From: an uncultured Pseudodesulfovibrio sp.
Lineage (GTDB): Bacteria > Desulfobacterota > Desulfovibrionia > Desulfovibrionales > Desulfovibrionaceae
DNA: 64,000 bases
Assembly: GCF_963677845.1 (NCBI RefSeq)
Contig: NZ_OY782498.1
Span: 1,867,518 to 1,931,517, forward strand
Direction of reading: 5' to 3'
Below, piece by piece: positions 35,644-44,792 of the stretch. The notes below the pieces were generated by a model, which did no database searches, was not told the origin of the DNA, and saw nothing but the letters and a program-made list of their open reading frames with translations. Within the stretch, counting starts at the first letter, position 1; each line of letters starts with the position of its first letter. A program made the position numbers and the translations under genes.

Positions 35644-36246
35644 ATGAAGAAAGGATCGAACTCAAATCACCCTAAACAGGGTTCTCGAATCACAGTTGAC
35701 CCTATTCGCAAGCTACGAGATGTAAAGGCTATCAAAGCCATCCTTGCGAGTAAGCCACGAGACCTAGCTCTATTCACACTTGGGATCAATACTAACCTCC
35801 GCGCCTCAGACCTCTTGGGGATCACAGTCGGTATGGTCAGGGATCTTGAACCGGGTGATGAGCTTGTTCTGAATGAGAAAAAGACAGGTAAAGAACGGCG
35901 GATCACACTGAACAAAACGGTTATTACCGCCCTGCGTGGATATCTAGATACCGTCGACTTTGATAATACCGCCCCACTCTTCCAGGGACAGAGAAGTAAT
36001 GGACAAGCATTGACTGTCCCATCAGTAAACCGGCTAGTGAAACAGTGGTGCGAGGCCATCAACCTAAAAGGTAATTATGGTAGTCATAGCCTTAGGAAAA
36101 CATGGGGCTATCATCAGCGAGTTACTCATAAGGTTGATATCCCGGTGTTGATGGAATGTTTCAACCACTCGTCGCAGAGACAGACTCTGGCTTACTTGGG
36201 TATCCAGCCCGAGGAGATTAAGAGCGTTTATGAAAACGAACTGTAG
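35644..36246 (+). CDS. Short tyrosine recombinase, catalytic domain only
   Basis: A 200-residue tyrosine recombinase with only the catalytic domain. Visible active-site elements: first Arg in NTNLRASDLLGI, Lys in KKTGKERRITLN, HSLRKTWGYH (His-x-x-Arg), the second His in CFNHSSQRQ, and the nucleophile Tyr in TLAYLGI. GGAG stands 8 bases before the ATG at 35644; a GTG at 35635 is possible. It lacks the N-terminal core-binding domain of full integrases, like some plasmid and integron-cassette-type XerC/D relatives. It lies in the middle of the element, at the border of the LuxR block and the Gabija-like pair, so it may mark a nested module. Confidence 0.85.
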   Translation: MKKGSNSNHPKQGSRITVDPIRKLRDVKAIKAILASKPRDLALFTLGINTNLRASDLLGITVGMVRDLEPGDELVLNEKKTGKERRITLNKTVITALRGYLDTVDFDNTAPLFQGQRSNGQALTVPSVNRLVKQWCEAINLKGNYGSHSLRKTWGYHQRVTHKVDIPVLMECFNHSSQRQTLAYLGIQPEEIKSVYENEL

Positions 36247-36600
36247 ATAAGCCTATAAGGCAATATATCTAGCAACAATTTTTTTTCATCAGATAAAAAA
36301 ACGCGCACCTCCGCAAAGAGATGCACCTTTTCTTTACGCAGCCGACTTCAGCGATTTGTTAATCCTGCCAGCGTAAAGCCATTCATATGGCGTACCTGCT
36401 TTTTGCATCGCTCCACAGCCACACGCTTTTATTCCGTCTTGTTTTTTAGCATTTATACCAATCTCAGTTAAGTTGCCCACGATCGCTTCTTGCCACCGAC
36501 TTTGGAAACCTGATACCAGTTTCATAAAGATAAATACCCATTCTTTTCGAATGCCTTGCCAAAAAGTACGCTCCTTTCATTGGAGCAAGAGGATAAATCG
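36247..36600. other. Short stretch with a doubtful small reading frame
   Basis: About 350 AT-rich bases between the recombinase and the nuclease gene. They hold the promoter region of the nuclease-helicase pair and a doubtful 63-codon minus-strand frame. No clear terminator is seen for the recombinase. Confidence 0.4.
36334..36525 (-). CDS. Doubtful small protein
   Basis: A 63-codon frame, MKLVSGFQSRWQEAIVGNLT with a later KACGCGAMQKAG. It has no ribosome site and no recognised family, but its composition is protein-like and nothing else explains the region. It could be a remnant. Confidence 0.25.
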   Translation of the reverse strand: MKLVSGFQSRWQEAIVGNLTEIGINAKKQDGIKACGCGAMQKAGTPYEWLYAGRINKSLKSAA

Positions 36601-38946
36601 ATGCGCATTGACTTTATTGAACTCAAGAATTTTCGCAGATTGACAAGTGCCCGAATTGATTTTGCTCAAAAGACAACTTTGTTTGTAGGAGCCAATAATA
36701 GCGGTAAAACCTCCGCCATTCAGGCGTTGAAACGTTTCTTGTACAAACGAGGAGGGTTTGAGCTAAATGATATTCCTCTTCAGTATTGGCAGGCGATAGA
36801 CGAAATCGGTGAAGCTTATGTAAAGGACGAGGATAGAGCCTATGTCAAAGAGTGGAGGAATGTACTCCCCTCGCTTGATGTCTGGCTATCTGTGAAGAAG
36901 AAAGAGATTTATCGTGTGATTCATTTAGTCCCATCTTTAGATTGGACACCTAAAGATAAAATTGGCGTGCGCCTCCAGTTGGAGCCAAAGACTAAAGATG
37001 AGGATAAGATTAAGCATAATTTGCAAGAAGATTTTGTTATAGAGAAAAAAAATGCATCAGACCGTCTGAAAGATTGCAAAGATAAACCCGATGGCTTTTC
37101 TCTGTGGCCTTCTTCTTTGACAAACTTTCTTGAACGATACTTAAATAAGTATTTTACACTACATGTATACCTACTTGATCCTTCCAAAATTGAAAATCCA
37201 GAAAATGCTGTGGCGAAGCCCCAAGAATTAGTTGAAGGGGCTGAAGCCATTCTCTGGCCGTTTCAAGGTCTTATCCAATTTGATGACATTGATGCACAAC
37301 GAGGTTTTAGCGATAGTACTACTGGAGGGGAGAAGGAGGGTGATGCCGGGCACTCTTTAGGGGGACATAAAAACATACTCTCCAAGCAATTACGGACATA
37401 TTTCGACAAACACCTAGACCCAGAGACCATGCCAAGCGAGCAAGATATCCAAGCTTTGGGAGCCATTCATCAGGCGCAACACATATTCGATGAGCGACTA
37501 AGAGAATGCTTTGCCGATCCCCTTAAAGAACTTGAAGAACTTGGCTATCCAGGTGTGTCCAACCCTCGGATTAATATCTCCAGTTCGATCAACCTTCAAG
37601 ATAGCCTCAATCACACATCAGCAGTACGTTACGATGCCGCCCCACCAGAAGAAAAGGGTGCGCGATCGAAACATCTCTTGCCGGAAGGATGCAATGGCCT
37701 TGGTTATCAAAACTTGATCTCCATGGTGTTCCAATTGGCTAGCTTCCGCGACAATTGGTTGCAAGTTGGAAAAGCTGTTCATAAGGACTCGGAATCAAAA
37801 GGAACAAGCTCTCCTGCTCCTTTACACCTTGTTTTCGTCGAGGAGCCAGAAGCGCACCTTCACGCTCAGGTCCAAAAGGTGTTTATTGACAAAGCATATG
37901 GAGTGTTACGCAACGATGTCGCCCTTCGAGAGGGGACCACTTTATCAACACAGTTGATAGTTAGCACCCACTCCAGCCATGTGGCCCATGCTACTCCTTT
38001 TGACTGCATGCGATATTTTCGACGAACCCAGGCGGTAGAAGGAAAAACAGTTCCCAACTCAGAGGTCGTTAACCTCTCCAAAGTTTTCGAACCCGAAGAT
38101 GATACGGCACAGTTCGTTTCTCGCTATCTCAAAGCGACACATGCTGATTTGTTTTTTGCGGATGGTGCCATTTTTGTTGAGGGAACTGCCGAACGAATGC
38201 TTGTGCCACATTTTATCCAGTCCAAGGCCGACTTACGTGACCTTAGTTGTTGCTATGTTACGTTGCTTGAGGTTGGCGGTAGCCATATGCAACGCTGGAT
38301 GAACTTAATTGAAATCCTTGGGGTTAATTCATTAATCATCACCGATTTAGACTCAGCAGAACTTGTATACAACGAAAAAACTAATAAAACTGTTAAGAAA
38401 TCAAGGCAGCCACTTCTTGACCATTACTATGTGACCACCAATGACTTTTTGCAAAAAATACTTCCAGCTGAAGAGCTTGTAGATACTCTGCTCAAGATGG
38501 ATGATAATAAAAACATTAAGAATTACAAAAACTTTTCTCTAAGAGTGGCGTATCAACATAAAGTCAATGTAGCTCTTGATAAGGAAAACTCTGGAGACGC
38601 TTACCCATATACATTTGAAGATGCATTGGCGCTTGAAAACATAGAGCTTTTCAAAAAAATTCAAGGGAATGGACTTGTTCGCAAATTTGCCAAAGCCGTT
38701 AATTCTTCCTTAACAGTCAGCGAACTGTCCAGCGAGCTATATGGTGCGATTAAAAAAACTAATGGGGGAAAGGCTAATTTCGCATTAGATATGCTCTATA
38801 GCGTTGAGCCTGAAAAACTCAATCCTCCTAGTTACATATATGGAGGCCTGCTATGGCTACAAGACAAGTTGGTAAACAAACGCAAGGAAGTGGTTAAATC
38901 TGAGGGGATGGGAAAGGCCAAGGGCAAAGCCGAGGGTGAAAAATGA
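36601..38946 (+). CDS. gajA: OLD-family ATP-dependent nuclease, Gabija GajA-like
   Basis: A 781-residue protein starting at the ATG at 36601 (AGAGG upstream). The N-terminal ABC-type ATPase has Walker A VGANNSGKT (about 29-37) and, after a long insertion, Walker B HLVFVEEPEAHLHA and the LIVSTHSSHVAHA switch His. The C-terminal TOPRIM nuclease has AIFVEGTAERML (Glu) and SLIITDLDSAELV (DxD). It overlaps the downstream helicase gene by 4 bases. An OLD nuclease paired with a UvrD-like helicase is the arrangement of class 2 OLD systems, including Gabija, in which GajA nicks phage DNA when nucleotides are depleted. It is longer than typical GajA (about 580), mostly from an insertion at about 90-300. 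Confidence 0.82.
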   Translation: MRIDFIELKNFRRLTSARIDFAQKTTLFVGANNSGKTSAIQALKRFLYKRGGFELNDIPLQYWQAIDEIGEAYVKDEDRAYVKEWRNVLPSLDVWLSVKKKEIYRVIHLVPSLDWTPKDKIGVRLQLEPKTKDEDKIKHNLQEDFVIEKKNASDRLKDCKDKPDGFSLWPSSLTNFLERYLNKYFTLHVYLLDPSKIENPENAVAKPQELVEGAEAILWPFQGLIQFDDIDAQRGFSDSTTGGEKEGDAGHSLGGHKNILSKQLRTYFDKHLDPETMPSEQDIQALGAIHQAQHIFDERLRECFADPLKELEELGYPGVSNPRINISSSINLQDSLNHTSAVRYDAAPPEEKGARSKHLLPEGCNGLGYQNLISMVFQLASFRDNWLQVGKAVHKDSESKGTSSPAPLHLVFVEEPEAHLHAQVQKVFIDKAYGVLRNDVALREGTTLSTQLIVSTHSSHVAHATPFDCMRYFRRTQAVEGKTVPNSEVVNLSKVFEPEDDTAQFVSRYLKATHADLFFADGAIFVEGTAERMLVPHFIQSKADLRDLSCCYVTLLEVGGSHMQRWMNLIEILGVNSLIITDLDSAELVYNEKTNKTVKKSRQPLLDHYYVTTNDFLQKILPAEELVDTLLKMDDNKNIKNYKNFSLRVAYQHKVNVALDKENSGDAYPYTFEDALALENIELFKKIQGNGLVRKFAKAVNSSLTVSELSSELYGAIKKTNGGKANFALDMLYSVEPEKLNPPSYIYGGLLWLQDKLVNKRKEVVKSEGMGKAKGKAEGEK

Positions 38947-40784
38947 ATATATCCACTGCAGAACTCGATAACACTCGTGATGACCACGTTGATGATGAAA
39001 TCGAAGAATGCCTTCTCGCTGATCCCCCAAGAAGTTTTTTTCTTTTTGCCGGAGCAGGCTCAGGCAAAACTCGCTCATTAAAAGAAGCATTGGAGCGACT
39101 GGCTGTTATAAAAGGGGACAATTTTCGCCTAACAGGCCAGCACGTCGGCGTCATCACCTTCACTAATAAGGCTGTGGACGAGATCAAGCACAGAGTTCGT
39201 TATAACGAGTTGTTTCAAATTTCCACAATCCATAGCTTTGCGTGGTCATTAATTGAAAGCCTCACAAGGGACATACGGACATGGCTTGAGAATGCTCTTA
39301 GTAAGGATATCGGGGAACTGGAAGCAAAGGAAAGCAAAGGCCGAGCAGGGACTAAGGCCTCCGCAGAACGATTGGTAAAGATCGCATCAAAAACAAAACG
39401 TCTTAGCAGCCTCCCTGATATTAAAAAATTTACATACAACCCCAACGGTGACAACACTGAAAAGGACTCGCTTAACCACAGCGAAGTTATAAAAATTGCT
39501 TCTGAATTCCTACACAATAAGCCTCTCATGCGTGAGATGTTCGTCAGCCATTTTCCCATCCTTCTCATTGACGAAAGCCAGGATACACATAAAGAGCTTA
39601 TGGCGGCGCTGTTAGATATCCAAGAACAGATGGGTGAGCGTTTCGCTATGGGGGTTATTGGTGACATGATGCAGCGTATTTATTTCCAAGGGCAGAAAGA
39701 TCTAAATATCAAAACGATACCATCTGACTGGGCCACTCCAGCCAAAGTGATGAACCACAGGAGTCAAGAACGAATCGTTGATTTTATTAATTTGATTCGA
39801 AAGGCTGAGGATACCCAAGAGCAAATCCCACGATCTGAAAAAGCTAACGGTCACGTTCGCCTGTTCGTCCTTCCTGCAACGACAAGCAATAAGCTCGCTG
39901 CTGAGGACAATATTTACCATCGAATGGCTGAAATAACCCATGACGAAAAGTGGGTAGGCCCTAAGCAGGATGTAAAAACTCTGACTTTAATACACCGTAT
40001 GGCTGCGGAGCGCCTTGGTTTTGATGAAATGTGGGAGCCATTGGATAAAATCAAAAAGTATACCACAAGTCTTCGTGATGGCTCTCTTCCATCCATCCGA
40101 TTCTTTTCACGCATAATTCTGCCACTATCTCAAGCTGACAAGGCTGGCGATCCATTCGGCGTGATGAAGGTTGTACGAAAAGAGTCGCCTTTATTGGATG
40201 CTAAACTCCTAAAAGATATAGGGAGTAAACAGGATGGACAATTAAAGAAAGTAAAACAACTGACACAGAAATTTCTTGATCTGTGGTCAGAAAATGATGA
40301 TCCAAGCTTTTTACAAGTATTGCACAAAGTGGTTGAAACAGGGTTGTTTCTCGTCCCAGATGAATTAACTCCTTTTGTGCAATCTAGTGAGCTGCCAGAC
40401 GATCCAAAAGATAAACCTAGCCCGGAGACTCTAGCGTGGCGAACTGTACTTGGTACGTCATTTTCTCAGATAGAGATGTATGACCAATATGTGAACGGGA
40501 CCGCTCCTTTTGATACTCATCAAGGTGTAAAGGGATTGGAATTTCCGCGAGTTTGCGTAATTATGGATGACTCTAACACTAGATGGCGACAGTTTAGCTA
40601 TGAAGCGCTTTTTGGCGTCAAAGAAAGCTCTACAATAGAGGCGACTAGAAAACTATTCTACGTAACATGCAGCAGAGCTGAAGAGAGTCTTGCGTTAATT
40701 GCATACACCTCAAACCCAGACAAAGTTAAGTCTTATGCCACTGAATCAGGTTGGTTTACTGAAGAAGAAGTTCTGCTTCTTTAA
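38943..40784 (+). CDS. gajB: UvrD/Rep-like superfamily 1 helicase, Gabija GajB-like
   Basis: A 613-residue SF1A helicase. Motifs in order: FAGAGSGKTRSL (Walker A), GVITFTNKAVDEIKHRV (Ia), ISTIHSFAW, LLIDESQDTHKEL (II), GVIGDMMQRIYF (III), TPAKVMNHRSQERI (IV-like), DTHQGVKGLEFPRVCVIMDD (V) and RKLFYVTCSRAEESL (VI). ATGA overlap with the nuclease gene shows translational coupling. In Gabija, GajB senses DNA ends or single strands and activates or cooperates with GajA. It is longer than the reference GajB (about 495), so this may be a distant branch. No immunity or toxin gene follows. Confidence 0.84.
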   Translation: MNISTAELDNTRDDHVDDEIEECLLADPPRSFFLFAGAGSGKTRSLKEALERLAVIKGDNFRLTGQHVGVITFTNKAVDEIKHRVRYNELFQISTIHSFAWSLIESLTRDIRTWLENALSKDIGELEAKESKGRAGTKASAERLVKIASKTKRLSSLPDIKKFTYNPNGDNTEKDSLNHSEVIKIASEFLHNKPLMREMFVSHFPILLIDESQDTHKELMAALLDIQEQMGERFAMGVIGDMMQRIYFQGQKDLNIKTIPSDWATPAKVMNHRSQERIVDFINLIRKAEDTQEQIPRSEKANGHVRLFVLPATTSNKLAAEDNIYHRMAEITHDEKWVGPKQDVKTLTLIHRMAAERLGFDEMWEPLDKIKKYTTSLRDGSLPSIRFFSRIILPLSQADKAGDPFGVMKVVRKESPLLDAKLLKDIGSKQDGQLKKVKQLTQKFLDLWSENDDPSFLQVLHKVVETGLFLVPDELTPFVQSSELPDDPKDKPSPETLAWRTVLGTSFSQIEMYDQYVNGTAPFDTHQGVKGLEFPRVCVIMDDSNTRWRQFSYEALFGVKESSTIEATRKLFYVTCSRAEESLALIAYTSNPDKVKSYATESGWFTEEEVLLL

Positions 40785-40832
40785 AAAGAAGAGAACTTTG
40801 ACATTGCGAAAACAAGAGGCTCTAACTCCTAA

Positions 40833-41098
40833 ATTGAGAGGAGATTAGAGGCCAAGCTGCTCGGCGAATTCTCGTATGACAAGACCCACAATCGAAGCGT
40901 GCTTGGGACGCTGAATGACCTGAAAGACGGTATCGACTACATCCTGCACCATCCATTCGGGCGGCTGCCTGAAGCCGAAGAGGAATACCGTTGGCTGGTC
41001 ACATTCCTGAATGAGACGCCTTGCAAAGGAAAGGATTTGAGGGGGGGGTAGTCTTTCCCAACCGGGAGATTCTAAAGATTATTGATCGAATAATCTAG
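40833..41098 (+). pseudogene. N-terminally truncated, frameshifted gene remnant
   Basis: After a stop at 40830-40832 an open frame without a start codon encodes LEAKLLGEFSYDKTHNRSVL then GTLNDLKDGIDYILHHPFGR and on, clearly protein-like. It hits a stop at 41049-41051 immediately after a run of eight G; shifting one base there continues as VVFPNREILKIIDRII to a stop at 41096-41098. The NRSVLGTLNDL motif recalls small DUF6933-like proteins, but I am not sure. The 5' end is missing and the poly-G run looks like a frameshift, so this is a decayed gene. Confidence 0.6.
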
Positions 41099-41549
41099 AT
41101 CTTAACTTTAAGTGATTTTCACCGTGGAAACACAGGGCTTTAGAAGGATCTTTACCTCGTATTTAAAGTTTTCAATACTGGCCCACAGAGCGATCCTTTG
41201 AGTACACCGTAAACACGCGCAGGATTTGATTGATGCGTGTTTGGCACCCTTTCCCTTGTTCCTTGAGCTCAGTGAGCAGCCATCGTCAGTGCAAAGACGT
41301 ATTGAGGGAGGAGTATTTCTGGATTCTCCGTAGCCTATCCTGCCAAACTGTCCGAACAACCGAAACCTCCGCTATATCGACAACCGAGATCTTAAACGTT
41401 CACTTATACGTTAAGGTTAATCCTAGAGTTTTTGCCTTTATTCTGGCCACCTAGAGGTTAATTCTGGTTTGTTACGACTCTTTCCGTGTTTTTTCTGGAG
41501 TTTATTCTGCCCCAACCCACCATGCCAATGGATGGCACTAAAAACATGA
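41099..41549. other. Stretch with no convincing gene
   Basis: About 450 bases between the gene remnant and the mobilization genes. An 83-codon minus-strand frame (41108-41359) has no ribosome site and no recognised motif. It may contain decayed sequence or cis sites for transfer; I could not recognise an oriT. Confidence 0.4.
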
Positions 41550-41578
41550 GGGCGAGAAGTAGCAACTACCTCTCGCCC
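41545..41578 (-). terminator. Terminator of the mobilization operon
   Basis: GGGCGAGA (41550-41557) and TCTCGCCC (41571-41578) pair, with GTAG/CTAC extending the stem. On the minus strand CTCATGTTTTTAG follows. It lies 29 bases past the coupling-protein stop. Confidence 0.65.
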
Positions 41579-41606
41579 CTGATACAAATCTCCTGAACAA
41601 ATACAA

Positions 41607-43016
41607 TTACCCCACTGCATCCCGAAAAGGTGAAGTCTCAAAGTACGGAGTTTTCATAAAAAGCGCTGGAGTACCGTCCGTCAGGACCAAACCGACCTCA
41701 TCAGGGAGTTGACATAGCGCCTCAGGCGAAAGCATGTCATGCATCCCTGGATAGGCCTTATCCGAGTTCCAAGCATGGGGGTTCCAGCGACGGCCAGATA
41801 AGCCCCGATTCCCGTTGAGCAAGCCACGCTGCTCTTCAAGTTGCCTAATTTTACCAAGCCGTTCTGAAAAGTACTTGGCGGTTTCATTGTCACTGACTTT
41901 CAGCATAATCAGTGTTCCACTGTTGCCAATAAAGTTCTGATAATCTCGAGGGTAATCGCGCTTGAGCTGCCCAACGGTTTGGAAAATTGTCCAAATCCTG
42001 AGACCATAGCTTCTCATGACTCCTACAGCTCGTGAGAGTATTGGGAGCGCTCCTATTGTGCCAGCCTCATCGATATAGAGGTCAACCGGAGCATTTTGCG
42101 TTCCACCAGACTGTGAGAACGTAGCGATTACCTGCGAAATCAGCAGGCGTTGGAACCGATTGTGAGTCTCTAGTTTATCAGGAGGCAAAGTAATGAATAC
42201 TGCCAGTTTTGCATGGGGGTTAAGCAGTTCCTCAAATCTAAAATTTCCATGAGATAAGGCCTTACGGATCGGCTCACTATCTAGAAATTGTAGCTGAGTA
42301 AGGAGGGTCGACAAAATGCTTTGCGCTTCACGGTTATCAGGAGTTAGCTCAACATAACGCGCAAGTTTTCGCCATGCCAAAGAGTTTGTGTTTTTCGCGC
42401 CCAACAAAGAGTTTGCAACCGCACAAACAACACTAATACCGCCCTGAACAATCTCATGAGCTCGTATAAGGCTACTTGCTTCATTGTCACTTTCAACCAC
42501 ATAGGCAATAACCCCAGCTAAAAGATTTCGTGCCGAATTAACCCAATGAGGATTGCCATCACTTGAATGCAGTAACAGAGCTTCTACAATTTGGTTGATC
42601 TTATCGGCAAATTCAGGATCGCTAGGATCTAGGAACGCGACAGGATCAAAGGCGTCTGGCGAGAGACTTCCAACTTGGTATGGGTCAAAATTTACAATTT
42701 CAAACCCGCAACTACGCAAATACGGCCCTACGACTTTCGCTATTTCCCCCTTTGGATCAACAGCAACAAAAGTTCGCTGCTTCCACAAAATATTCGGAAT
42801 GACAATCGCTGTTGTCTTATGTGAACCAGTGCTGCCAACCACAACAGGGTGAGCATTATTCTCGGCTATCATGTGAAGAGAAGGGAGCCTGTTATCTGGC
42901 TGGCTAGCTCCTATAAATATGTGATTTCCATCATTGTCCTGGTCATCAAACGCTGCAAAGTCAGTGTTTGCAAGCCGTCGATCAAGATCGTTTGTGTTTA
43001 TTTCTTGACTATCCAT
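41607..43016 (-). CDS. VirD4/TraG-like type IV coupling protein without N-terminal membrane part
   Basis: A 469-residue hexameric-type ATPase that would link the relaxosome to a conjugation channel. Walker A is VVGSTGSHKTTAIVIPN (about 60-70), followed by VAVDPKGEIAKV; Walker B is VDLYIDEAGTIGALP; and LRIWTIFQTVGQLKRDYP with the conserved Gln follows. Typical VirD4/TraG proteins have two N-terminal helices and about 600-700 residues; here the protein starts directly with the cytoplasmic domain. No mating-pair genes are in the element, so it probably borrows a helper's channel. It follows the relaxase gene by 22 bp. Confidence 0.87.
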   Translation of the reverse strand: MDSQEINTNDLDRRLANTDFAAFDDQDNDGNHIFIGASQPDNRLPSLHMIAENNAHPVVVGSTGSHKTTAIVIPNILWKQRTFVAVDPKGEIAKVVGPYLRSCGFEIVNFDPYQVGSLSPDAFDPVAFLDPSDPEFADKINQIVEALLLHSSDGNPHWVNSARNLLAGVIAYVVESDNEASSLIRAHEIVQGGISVVCAVANSLLGAKNTNSLAWRKLARYVELTPDNREAQSILSTLLTQLQFLDSEPIRKALSHGNFRFEELLNPHAKLAVFITLPPDKLETHNRFQRLLISQVIATFSQSGGTQNAPVDLYIDEAGTIGALPILSRAVGVMRSYGLRIWTIFQTVGQLKRDYPRDYQNFIGNSGTLIMLKVSDNETAKYFSERLGKIRQLEEQRGLLNGNRGLSGRRWNPHAWNSDKAYPGMHDMLSPEALCQLPDEVGLVLTDGTPALFMKTPYFETSPFRDAVG

Positions 43017-43038
43017 ACAATTTTCCTTTTTAGACTAA

Positions 43039-43812
43039 CTACCTACCACGCCCTCCGAAAGATTGCCCATCAGTGTTGACCTCGGACCTCGATGGCAATT
43101 TCTCTAGCGTAGAGATAATATCAATAGTGCCGGGATGTCGCTCTCTTTTCTTTTTAGGCGTATATTTGGGGCCTTCGTATCTACTTGGCACCCTCTTAAT
43201 TTTTCGCTTTTTAAAGCTTTTCATCTTTACGCGAGGCTGAAGACCTCGCCTCGCTAAATAGCCATTGGCTACGTTTTCCCAAGTATCTCTCCATTGAGAG
43301 ACCAATCGGTTCCACTGCCTGACTTTCTTGCCGAAACCGTTCGGTAATATTTCCCGCATGGTCAGCAGCACATGGGCGTGGATATTCCTCTGGTCTCCTT
43401 TGCCAGTTGGTTTGTGGACGACAAGATTTGCGACCATGCCTTGGCGCACAAAAGTTTCCTGAACAAATGCTCTAGCCAGTTGTACGTTTTGCTGGTCGCT
43501 CAATTCATGTGGCAAACCAATGGTCACCTCCCGCATGTATTGCGCGTCTTTACGGACTTCACATTTTTCAACATGCGAAAAGAAGATTTCAGGAGTTCCA
43601 CAAATGGCAAGCAGCCATTCAGGAGCCTCTGACGGAGTAAGCATTACCGAATGAACAAGACCTCCTTTGCTTTTGTGGTAATGCTTGTTGCCAGTGTTAA
43701 GACTACGAAGATTTGCTCTATTGTTGTAAGCCCCCTTTGCAACGATACTCTGGCCGTTGCTTTTTTTGATAACCTTGACACCGAAGTGCGTTAATTCCCT
43801 CTTTGCAGACAT
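43039..43812 (-). CDS. MobA/MobL-family relaxase (MOBQ type)
   Basis: A 257-residue relaxase. Key marks are SIVAKGAYNNR (near the N-terminus, corresponding to the SAxYR motif of MobA/MobL), HSVMLTPSEAPEW, the conserved VTIGLPHELSDQQ, and the metal-binding GDQRNIHAHVLLTMR (HxH). It would nick the oriT and attach to the 5' end. It is short, lacking the C-terminal primase or helicase domains of large MOBQ proteins. The tail is basic (KKRKIKRVPSRYEGPKYTPK), likely DNA-binding. It is flanked on the same strand by the coupling-protein gene and a winged-helix-like gene. Confidence 0.87.
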   Translation of the reverse strand: MSAKRELTHFGVKVIKKSNGQSIVAKGAYNNRANLRSLNTGNKHYHKSKGGLVHSVMLTPSEAPEWLLAICGTPEIFFSHVEKCEVRKDAQYMREVTIGLPHELSDQQNVQLARAFVQETFVRQGMVANLVVHKPTGKGDQRNIHAHVLLTMREILPNGFGKKVRQWNRLVSQWRDTWENVANGYLARRGLQPRVKMKSFKKRKIKRVPSRYEGPKYTPKKKRERHPGTIDIISTLEKLPSRSEVNTDGQSFGGRGR

Positions 43813-43826
43813 GAACCAACGCCCTC

Positions 43827-44486
43827 CTATAGCTCTACATCCAGGTCAGTGAGCTGAATGGTGTCTTTGTCAAACTGGATCTGGTACTGCTCTGTTTTAG
43901 GTCTCCCTCCCTTCTCGCCAACACTTGACGGACCATGTGTCTTTTTCAAAAGATCCTTGCGAACCAGTTGCTCAAGATGGCCCTTAATCTCCTGAGCCTT
44001 CATTTTATTTTTTAAAGCCCGTGTTAAGTCACTTCTCCAAAACTCATGAGCATCAAGTTCAATAATTGAACGGATAACCACTTTTAAATCTTCAGAAAAA
44101 GACCTGAAAAGCCTCAACACATCTTCCTTATCCATATTCCTCTCAAACACCTCTCCTGTTTCAAGACAGCAAACCGGCTGCCTGCTTGGCAACTTGATAA
44201 GCCCCAGCTTCAAACGCCTATTTTTTGTGACCTCATGTTTTTGCGTATGTAGTCTTGTTTCTTCTCCTTGGTCACACGCTATTTCTGAACTAGCTATCCC
44301 TTGGTGGACATACGAGGGAGTGTAGCTATGGCAAGGGACGACTTCTACTACTTGGCTATCGCCTCTTTCATCCTCCTGATGCGTTTCGTCGATTAGATTT
44401 CTTGGAACAACAAAACCTATAGTTTTTTCAACAAATTTAGTGCCGGGAGGAGCTTGTTGAACTGCTCCCCATAAGTCCTTCGACAT
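43827..44486 (-). CDS. Predicted DNA-binding accessory protein, unknown
   Basis: A 219-residue protein whose C-terminal part (about 115-200: DVLRLFRSFSEDLKVVIRSI, then HLEQLVRKDLLKKTH) looks like a winged helix with a wing rich in Gly/Lys (SSVGEKGGRPKTEQYQI). The N-terminal part has no visible motif. It is encoded 5 bp after the 70-residue gene and 14 bp before the relaxase gene, so it may be a relaxosome or copy-control regulator. No family is recognised. Confidence 0.65.
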   Translation of the reverse strand: MSKDLWGAVQQAPPGTKFVEKTIGFVVPRNLIDETHQEDERGDSQVVEVVPCHSYTPSYVHQGIASSEIACDQGEETRLHTQKHEVTKNRRLKLGLIKLPSRQPVCCLETGEVFERNMDKEDVLRLFRSFSEDLKVVIRSIIELDAHEFWRSDLTRALKNKMKAQEIKGHLEQLVRKDLLKKTHGPSSVGEKGGRPKTEQYQIQFDKDTIQLTDLDVEL

Positions 44487-44491
44487 CTCCT

Positions 44492-44704
44492 CTACCTCAG
44501 AGGCAGGCGAACGGTAACTTTGTAGATCTCGACAGGCTCAACCGTAACTTCAATTGCCTCGACCAACTCTCCAGCATTGCTGGGTATCGTTGCCAACTGC
44601 TCAGCCACGTTTCCTACTATGGTCTGAGCTAGGTCCACGACATTCGCTTGCTTGCTGTCACTTTTTTCGGACTCAATAATTTCAAGATCTTTAACTTCAC
44701 TCAT
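44492..44704 (-). CDS. Small acidic protein of the mobilization operon, unknown
   Basis: A 70-residue protein beginning MSEVKDLEIIESEKSDSKQA and ending in a beta-strand-like EIYKVTVRLPLR. The ATG at 44704 with GGAG upstream is preferred over an upstream start at 44728. It is first in the small-protein/winged-helix/relaxase/coupling-protein operon. No family is recognised. Confidence 0.6.
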   Translation of the reverse strand: MSEVKDLEIIESEKSDSKQANVVDLAQTIVGNVAEQLATIPSNAGELVEAIEVTVEPVEIYKVTVRLPLR

Positions 44705-44792
44705 AAGAGTACTCCTTTGGCTCCCCAACGAGGGATGCCGGTTTAATTTGGAGTAATTCTACTGCCTCTATTTTAAGAAATGTCAATGGCCT

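Noticed and set aside
41108-41359. 83-codon minus-strand frame in the gap before the mobilization genes
   Set aside because: No ribosome site, odd Cys/Ser-rich composition and no family; cannot be supported as a gene.
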